Shown here: positions 1 to 5,415 of the stretch, piece by piece | Position numbering within the stretch: the first letter of the stretch is position 1 | Layout of the letters: every line of letters begins with the position of its first letter | NCBI GenBank assembly: GCA_017648805.1 | Contig: JAGCIC010000217.1 | Span: forward strand, 1 to 5,415 | Direction of reading: 5' to 3' | DNA from: Clostridia bacterium | Lineage (GTDB): Bacteria > Bacillota_A > Clostridia > Christensenellales > Aristaeellaceae | DNA length: 5,415 nt | Program-made: the position numbers and the translations under genes | The notes under the pieces: model-generated | What the model was told of the DNA's origin: nothing | What the model saw: only the letters and a program-made list of their open reading frames with translations | Database searches by the model: none

Positions 1-1305
<1,305 letters not shown>

Positions 1306-1334
1306 AAACGCTTTTCATAAGATCCGTATCCCGC

Positions 1335-1369
1335 TCCTCATGCCGCGCTTTTGCGGCATGGGGATTTTT
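1335..1369 (+). terminator. Intrinsic terminator of pyrG
   Basis: The arms CATGCCGC (1339-1346) and GCGGCATG (1353-1360) are perfect complements around the 6-base loop GCTTTT. The stem extends outward by four more pairs, one of them G-T, to 12 base pairs, and is followed at once by TTTTT (1365-1369). It lies 29 bases after the pyrG stop. This is a textbook Rho-independent terminator for rightward transcription. There is no matching A-run on the left side, so it does not look bidirectional. Confidence 0.93.
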
Positions 1370-1398
1370 ATATATCGATCCGCTTTATACACTGTTTA

Positions 1399-1428
1399 TT
1401 GCGCCCGTTCCCGCTCATGTGGTATAAT
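1399..1428 (+). promoter_or_regulatory. Extended -10 promoter for the downstream operon
   Basis: TATAAT at 1423-1428 is a perfect -10 box, preceded by TGG at 1420-1422, which gives the TGn extended -10 common in Gram-positive bacteria. The best -35 candidate is TTGCGC at 1399-1404, with an 18-base spacer. It matches only three of the six consensus bases, so the extended -10 probably carries most of the recognition. Transcription should start near 1435, giving a leader of about 45 bases before the first gene. No convincing operator palindrome was found around it. Confidence 0.82.
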
Positions 1429-1466
1429 CTGGTCATAACCCGCAGAAACAAGTTCCGCGAATGAGC

Positions 1467-1474
1467 AGGGAGGG
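1467..1474 (+). promoter_or_regulatory. Ribosome binding site that decides the start at 1479
   Basis: AGGGAGGG sits here, with its GGAGG core at 1469-1473 ending 5 bases before the ATG at 1479. An in-frame ATG at 1461 lies upstream of this site and has no good Shine-Dalgarno sequence of its own. The inner ATG is therefore preferred. Confidence 0.85.
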
Positions 1475-1478
1475 CACA

Positions 1479-2018
1479 ATGAGAGAAAAGATAAACGTTT
1501 TCGACTATTCCGAGCATATCATAAAGGCGCTGGGCAGGGGCGTGCTGCTCAACACCAACGGCGACAAGTTCAACTCCATGGTCATCGGCTGGGGACACCT
1601 GGGCGTGATATGGGGGCAGCCCACCTTCGCCGTATACGTGCGCGAGCACCGCTACACCAAGCCCCAGCTTGACAAGACCCGGGAGTTCACCGTGAGCATA
1701 CCTCTGGACGCGCCGGACCCGGAGATCAACCGGATCTGCGGCATGGAGTCCGGACGCAATATCGACAAGGCGGAAAAGGCGGGGCTCACCCTGGTGCCCG
1801 CGCAGACCATCGGCACTCCCGCCGTAAAGCAGTACCCCCTGACCCTGGAGTGCCGCGTGCTGTACGCCCAGAAGCAGGACCTGGCTCTGCTGCCGGATGA
1901 CATCCGCCGCCGCGCCTATCCTTCCGACGTGAACGGGGACGCGCCCCTTGCCAACATGGACGCCCATACCGCTTACATAGGACAGATAGTGGACGCATAC
2001 ATAATAAAAGAAGACTGA
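1479..2018 (+). CDS. Flavin reductase family protein (FMN-binding split barrel)
   Basis: This is a 179-residue protein of the flavin reductase-like split-barrel family (Flavin_Reduct/DIM6-NTAB type). Such proteins bind FMN as small, often dimeric cytoplasmic enzymes and use NAD(P)H to reduce flavin or pass electrons to a partner. The family pattern is seen in GVLLNTNGDKFNSMVIGWG (residues 21-39), where the N-S-M-V-I-G-W stretch is typical of the flavin site, then in WGQPTFAVYVREHRYT (45-60), FTVSIP (70-75) and CGMESGRNIDK (87-97). Length is normal for the clostridial members. There is no signal peptide. The start at 1479 was chosen for its ribosome binding site; starting at 1461 would add six residues. 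It is the first gene after the promoter, 30 bases ahead of the hydrolase gene. The physiological electron acceptor cannot be told; members are often annotated only as flavin reductases. Confidence 0.88.
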   Translation: MREKINVFDYSEHIIKALGRGVLLNTNGDKFNSMVIGWGHLGVIWGQPTFAVYVREHRYTKPQLDKTREFTVSIPLDAPDPEINRICGMESGRNIDKAEKAGLTLVPAQTIGTPAVKQYPLTLECRVLYAQKQDLALLPDDIRRRAYPSDVNGDAPLANMDAHTAYIGQIVDAYIIKED

Positions 2019-2048
2019 CGCCCGAACATGTGTGAGGTTTAAACACCG

Positions 2049-2744
2049 ATGGACTGCGAGATCATACAGATAAACGATAACACCTGGCGGATCGAGGACG
2101 GCGGAGTGCGCCTGTTTTTGCTGACGGGCAGCGAAAGAGCGCTCCTTATCGATTCCGGCATGAAGCTTGAGACCGCCCGTGACGTAGCCTCCGGACTCAC
2201 AAAACTGCCCCTTTCCCTGCTCAACACCCACGCGGACCGGGACCATATAGGCAGCAACGAACAGTTCGATCAGTTCTATATGCATCCCGCCGAGGAGCCG
2301 GTGTACCGCCGCTCGGGAAAAGCGGGCACAGTGATACCCGTAAACGAAGGCGACGTCATCGACCTGGGCGGCAGGGAGCTCAGGATCATCCACCTGCCCG
2401 GGCATACCCCCGGCAGCATCGCGGTGCTGGACGTGAAAAACCGCGTGCTGATCAGCGGCGACCCCATACAGGCCCACGGGCACATATTCATGATGGGCGC
2501 GCACCGCAATATGAAGGACTACATAGCGAGCCTTGAGCATCTCAAATCCTACATGTCCGAGTTCGACGAGATCTGGCCGTCCCACGCCGACATTCCCGTA
2601 TTCCCCGACCTCATCGAAAAACTGCGTTCCAGCGCGCAGGCAGTGCTGGACGGCTCGATAAAGGGCAGACAGGTCGAAGTATTCGGCAAAAGCGTGACCG
2701 CCTGCGACCTGGGCTTCACCGTGCTTCTCACGGATAACGCCTGA
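2049..2744 (+). CDS. Metallo-beta-lactamase-fold hydrolase with variant HxDxDH motif
   Basis: This 231-residue cytoplasmic protein has the metallo-beta-lactamase/glyoxalase II fold, whose members use one or two metal ions for hydrolysis (thioesters, lactones, phosphoesters) or occasionally redox chemistry. Metal-ligand positions are visible in order: N-T-H-A-D-R-D-H at 59-66, giving His61, Asp63, Asp65 and His66; GHTPGS with His119; SGDPIQ with Asp138; and PSHAD with His179. The LLIDSG strand (32-37) is also typical. The usual second His of HxHxDH is Asp63 here. An in-frame TAA at 2040-2042 rules out an earlier start. The Shine-Dalgarno GAGG at 2034-2037 is 11 bases from the ATG, so initiation may be modest. 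It lies 30 bases after the flavin reductase gene. Fold assignment is firm; the substrate is unknown, and the sequence does not suggest a true antibiotic beta-lactamase. Confidence 0.9.
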   Translation: MDCEIIQINDNTWRIEDGGVRLFLLTGSERALLIDSGMKLETARDVASGLTKLPLSLLNTHADRDHIGSNEQFDQFYMHPAEEPVYRRSGKAGTVIPVNEGDVIDLGGRELRIIHLPGHTPGSIAVLDVKNRVLISGDPIQAHGHIFMMGAHRNMKDYIASLEHLKSYMSEFDEIWPSHADIPVFPDLIEKLRSSAQAVLDGSIKGRQVEVFGKSVTACDLGFTVLLTDNA

Positions 2745-2758
2745 ATCCCGGTGCCGAA

Positions 2759-3484
2759 ATGATTTACAGGATCATAAGCAAGCAGCGGCTTGGCGCGCTC
2801 AGCCAAAACCGCACGCCCGGCGCAATACTCGCCAACATGCTTCTGGCCGCCGTCAGCCTGTTCGTAAACGGCTTCGGCGTTTACATGACCATACAGGCGA
2901 ACATTGGCGCCGCGCCCTGGGACATACTGAATCTGGGTATCTCCAAGTCCCTGGGCATACTTTACGGCACCGCTTCGGTCGCCGTGTCGCTCACCATACT
3001 GCTTATCGACATACTGCTCAGGGAACCCATAGGCATCGCCATGTTCATAGACGCGGTGGTCGTGGGCAAAGCAGTGGACTTTTTCAACTGGATCGGCGCG
3101 GTGCCGAAGTGCGGTTCTCTCTTCACCGGCATCCCGGTCATGGTAGTCGGGCTGTTCATAATCGCCTACACCCAGTTCACTTACATGAAAGCGGCGCTGG
3201 GCTGCGGACCCAGGGACACGCTACTGGTGGGCGTCGCCAAAAGGCTTAAAAAACTGCCCATAGGCGCGGTGAGCATCGCCATACTCTCCGCCGCCACGCT
3301 TATCGGCTGGCTGCTGGGCGGGCCTGCGGGCGTGGGCACGCTGATCTGCGCCTTCGCCACGGGACCGATAATGCAGTTTTCTTTCAAAACCGTGCGCTTT
3401 GACGCCACAAAGATAAAGCACCAGAGGCTCAGCGATTCGATAAAAGTGTTCCTGGGCAGGTCCCCGCGAAAGAAAGGAGTATGA
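2759..3484 (+). CDS. YczE/YitT-type integral membrane protein, putative transporter
   Basis: This 241-residue membrane protein resembles the YczE family (COG2364) of Bacillota, whose function is poorly known. Six hydrophobic segments are visible, at about residues 22-44, 66-87, 92-110, 122-142, 167-187 and 192-208, with a basic, probably cytoplasmic C-terminal tail. Two related loops stand out: IGAAPWDILNLGI (49-61) and LGCGPRDTLLVGV (147-159). The second is a familiar mark of the family, as is GVGTLICAFATGP (191-203). The two halves look like repeats of one three-helix unit. ATG at 2759 is 14 bases after the hydrolase stop and has no clear Shine-Dalgarno site. The next in-frame ATG (2837, Met27) falls inside the first helix and is less likely. 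A transport role is inferred only from the architecture. Its own last codons carry the ribosome binding site of the next gene. Confidence 0.85.
   Translation: MIYRIISKQRLGALSQNRTPGAILANMLLAAVSLFVNGFGVYMTIQANIGAAPWDILNLGISKSLGILYGTASVAVSLTILLIDILLREPIGIAMFIDAVVVGKAVDFFNWIGAVPKCGSLFTGIPVMVVGLFIIAYTQFTYMKAALGCGPRDTLLVGVAKRLKKLPIGAVSIAILSAATLIGWLLGGPAGVGTLICAFATGPIMQFSFKTVRFDATKIKHQRLSDSIKVFLGRSPRKKGV
3473..3479 (+). promoter_or_regulatory. Ribosome binding site that decides the start at 3487
   Basis: AAAGGAG lies in the last codons of the membrane protein gene. It is 7 bases from the ATG at 3487 but only 1 base from the ATG at 3481, which overlaps the upstream stop as ATGA. Spacing favours 3487. 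The closeness to the upstream stop (3482-3484) suggests translational coupling. Confidence 0.82.
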
Positions 3485-3486
3485 CC

Positions 3487-4458
3487 ATGCCGCTTTTCCG
3501 CTTCGCCGTAATGGGCGCGGGCAAGATCGCCCGCAAGTTCTGCGACGCCGTCGCTCTGACCGAGGGCTGCACCGTGTGCGCCGTGGCCAGCAAGTCCATG
3601 GACAGGGCCAGGGCGCTCGCCTCCGAAAAAGACATACCCGCCGCCTATGACAGTTACGAACAGCTGCTTAAGCAGGAAAAGCCGGACTGCGTGTACATTT
3701 CCGCCACCTGCGATGCGCACTACGAACTGTCCATGCTCTGCGCCTCTTACGGCGTGAACGTGCTGTGCGAAAAGGCCATGTTCACCTGCCTTTCCGAGGC
3801 GGAAAGCTTTTTCCGCTTCGCGGACGAAAAGGGGATATTCTCAATGGAAGCGCTGTGGAGCCGCTTCCTGCCCGCCAACCGTCAGGCGCGGAAGTGGATC
3901 GCCGAAGGCAGGATCGGCACGCCTGTGGCGGCCGAGATGGGCATAGGCTTTGCCGCCGCTCACGACCCGGAAAACCGGTATTTCAGCCCCAAACTGGGCG
4001 GCGGCGCGGCCAACGACCTGACCGTGTACGGCCTGCAGCTCCTGACCTGGGTGCTGGACCGGCCCATAACCAGGGCTCGCGCGGAAGTCACTCCCGCGTT
4101 TACGGGCGTGGACGCCACCTCCATGGTGCTTCTGCGCCTGGGTGACGACGTGCCCGCGCTGGTGAGGAGCAGCCTTATGGCGCCCGTGGACCAGCAGCTC
4201 GTTGTATACGGCACCGAGGGCAAACTTCTTATTCCCCGCCCCCACTTCGGCGCTGAGGTGTTCCTGACAAAACCTGACGAAGCGCAGAACCTGCACTTTA
4301 AAGACGAGACCACCGTCAACGGCTTCACCTACGAGGTGGAAGAAGTCATGCGCTGCGTAAGAGAAGGGCTTACCGAAAGCCCCGTGGTCCCCCACTCATC
4401 CACCCTCGCCTGCTGCAGGGTGTTCGACCTGATCCGTGAAGAACTGCCCAAAGCCTGA
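3487..4458 (+). CDS. Gfo/Idh/MocA family NAD(P)-dependent oxidoreductase
   Basis: This 323-residue cytoplasmic enzyme belongs to the Gfo/Idh/MocA dehydrogenase family, which oxidises or reduces sugars, inositols and related cyclic alcohols. The N-terminal Rossmann fold opens with FAVMGAGKIARKF (6-18), with the GxGxxA dinucleotide loop. A typical SKSMDRARALA stretch (35-45) and YDSYEQLL (54-61) follow. The catalytic-lysine motif is CEKAM at 94-98 (Lys96), where most relatives have EKP. The second domain contains EALWSRFLPA (121-130) and GGGAANDLTVYGLQLL (171-186), with Asp177 and Tyr181 at the usual active-site positions. EALWSRFLP and the overall layout recall the dihydrodiol dehydrogenase branch, but the substrate cannot be assigned. 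Length is normal. The start at 3487 follows the ribosome binding site; ATG 3481 would add two residues. It begins 2 bases after the membrane protein stop. Confidence 0.93.
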   Translation: MPLFRFAVMGAGKIARKFCDAVALTEGCTVCAVASKSMDRARALASEKDIPAAYDSYEQLLKQEKPDCVYISATCDAHYELSMLCASYGVNVLCEKAMFTCLSEAESFFRFADEKGIFSMEALWSRFLPANRQARKWIAEGRIGTPVAAEMGIGFAAAHDPENRYFSPKLGGGAANDLTVYGLQLLTWVLDRPITRARAEVTPAFTGVDATSMVLLRLGDDVPALVRSSLMAPVDQQLVVYGTEGKLLIPRPHFGAEVFLTKPDEAQNLHFKDETTVNGFTYEVEEVMRCVREGLTESPVVPHSSTLACCRVFDLIREELPKA

Positions 4459-4462
4459 GGAG
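4457..4462 (+). promoter_or_regulatory. Ribosome binding site of the aldo/keto reductase gene
   Basis: GAGGAG overlaps the last two bases of the upstream TGA stop and lies 8 bases before the ATG at 4471. The layout fits re-initiation by ribosomes finishing the preceding gene and supports this start. Confidence 0.8.
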
Positions 4463-4470
4463 CCGGTCAC

Positions 4471-5415
4471 ATGAAATACAGGTATATAGACGGGATTGAC
4501 AAGCCGCTGTCCTTCCTCACATACGGCACGCCCCGTACAGCCACCAGGAGCCAGACCCGGAAAGAGGCGTTCGAAAGCTACGACCTGGCCTGGGAGGCGG
4601 GTTTCCGCACCTTTGATACCGCCCACTCATACGGCGAAGGCGAGGAGACCCTGGGCTTATGGCTCCGTGATAGGGGGCACAGAAACGAGGCCGTGATACT
4701 GGACAAGGGCTGCAACCCCGGCCAGAACGGCAGCTCCGACGTTATGAGCGCCGCCCTCATCCGGGATCAGATAGAGCAGTCGCTGATCAGGCTGAAGACC
4801 GACCGGGTGGAACTGTACGTGCTGCACCGGGACGACCCCTCCGTGTCCGCGGACGGGATAATCGAAGAGCTCAACAAGCTTAAACGGGAAGGCAAACTCA
4901 TCCGTTTCGGCGCATCCAACTGGACGCTGGAAAGGATAACCGCCGCAAATAAATACGCCGCGGCGCACGGGCTGGACGGGTTCAGCGCCGTGAGTCCCGC
5001 GTATTCCCTGGCGGAATACATACACGATCCCTGGGGCGGCAGCGTCGCCCTGTCCGGCGAAAAGCAGGCGGAATACAGAAAATGGCTCGAGCAGGAGCGC
5101 ATCCCCGTATTCTGCTATTCTGCCCTGGGGCGCGGCTATCTGTCCGGCAAGTTCAGGACCGACGGCGATACGCCCATAGAAGACTGTATCGGCAAAGGCT
5201 CCATAATGGAATACGACGCGCCCGTCAACCGCGCGCGCCTTGCAAGGGCGGAAAAGCTGGCGGCGGAAAAAGGCGCCGGCGTGTCGCAGGTGTGCCTCGC
5301 CTGGCTGCTCAAACAACCCTTTGATATATTCCCCATAGTTGCGCCGTCAAGCGCGGAGCACATAGCCGAAAACGCCGCCGCGCTTGAGCTTGAGCTGACA
5401 GACGGCGAATGCGAA
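4471..5415 (+). CDS. Aldo/keto reductase, 3' end missing
   Basis: The frame is open from ATG 4471 to the window edge, giving 315 codons without a stop. Aldo/keto reductases are soluble TIM-barrel enzymes that reduce carbonyls with NAD(P)H. The full catalytic tetrad is visible: Asp49 and Tyr54 in FRTFDTAHSYGEGEETLG (45-62), Lys79 in VILDKG, and His119 in LYVLHRDDPS. Other family marks are GKLIRFGASNW (141-151), YSALGRGYLSGKF (216-228), CLAWLL (275-280) and the cofactor-binding region APSSAEHIAENAAAL (291-305). The last visible residues, LELTDGECE, belong to the usual C-terminal helix, so probably only about 10 to 25 residues are missing. The position that often holds a nicotinamide-contacting Gln appears to be Ser175 (SPAYSL). 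It starts 12 bases after the Gfo/Idh/MocA gene, suggesting a shared pathway. The substrate is unknown. Confidence 0.93.
   Translation, partial: MKYRYIDGIDKPLSFLTYGTPRTATRSQTRKEAFESYDLAWEAGFRTFDTAHSYGEGEETLGLWLRDRGHRNEAVILDKGCNPGQNGSSDVMSAALIRDQIEQSLIRLKTDRVELYVLHRDDPSVSADGIIEELNKLKREGKLIRFGASNWTLERITAANKYAAAHGLDGFSAVSPAYSLAEYIHDPWGGSVALSGEKQAEYRKWLEQERIPVFCYSALGRGYLSGKFRTDGDTPIEDCIGKGSIMEYDAPVNRARLARAEKLAAEKGAGVSQVCLAWLLKQPFDIFPIVAPSSAEHIAENAAALELELTDGECE

Larger units (their letters stand above)
1423..5415 (+). other. Probable five-gene operon (right end open)
   Basis: Five same-strand genes follow one promoter with gaps of only 30, 14, 2 and 12 bases. No terminator hairpin or second promoter was seen between them, and two junctions have the ribosome binding site overlapping the upstream gene or its stop. 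This supports one transcript. The operon may continue past the right edge. No regulator gene is present in the visible part. Confidence 0.75.

Noticed and set aside
1421..1440. Possible operator dyad GGTATAATCTGGTCATAACC over the -10 box
   Set aside because: Only the outer three bases pair without gaps, so it is not a credible operator.
1368..2585. A 405-codon open frame on the minus strand opposite the flavin reductase and hydrolase genes
   Set aside because: It is a shadow of GC-rich coding sequence on the other strand. Its translation shows no recognisable domain, it crosses the promoter and an intergenic gap, and the plus-strand genes are clear family members.
2049..2744. Antibiotic beta-lactamase
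   Set aside because: There is no signal peptide, the metal motif is HxDxDH, and the context is metabolic. The fold is shared by many unrelated hydrolases.

Overview
This window looks like chromosomal DNA from a GC-rich member of the Bacillota, probably an uncultured or gut-type Clostridia. The evidence is the extended -10 promoter of Gram-positive type, the strong GGAGG-type ribosome binding sites, the YczE-type membrane protein and the clostridial style of flavin reductase. All genes share GC-rich third positions with an unusually frequent ATA codon for isoleucine. The lineage below that level cannot be fixed from this sequence. All six genes read left to right, and no RNA gene, mobile element, CRISPR array or recent insertion is visible.

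Region 1 (1-1305) is the 3' four fifths of pyrG, CTP synthase, with its start beyond the left edge. It is closed by a clear intrinsic terminator (1335-1369).

Region 2 (1306-1478) is the only sizeable intergenic gap, 173 bases. It holds the terminator and then a promoter with a perfect extended -10 (TGGTATAAT), so the next gene starts a new transcription unit.

Region 3 (1479-5415) is a tightly packed run of five genes with gaps of 30, 14, 2 and 12 bases: a flavin reductase-like FMN-binding protein, a metallo-beta-lactamase-fold hydrolase, a YczE-type six-helix membrane protein, a Gfo/Idh/MocA NAD(P)-dependent oxidoreductase, and an aldo/keto reductase that runs off the right edge just short of its end. 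Two start codons were moved downstream of the longest reading frame because the ribosome binding sites fit the inner ATG.

The run is probably one operon: three redox enzymes (one flavin, two nicotinamide), one hydrolase and one possible transporter. That mix would suit uptake and reductive conversion of a small carbonyl, sugar or cyclic compound, but nothing in the sequence fixes the substrate and no regulator is visible. I did not find convincing evidence of a wholly new system. The most useful points are the internal 3+3 helix repeat in the membrane protein, the variant metal-binding motif in the hydrolase, and the paired Gfo/Idh/MocA and aldo/keto reductases.
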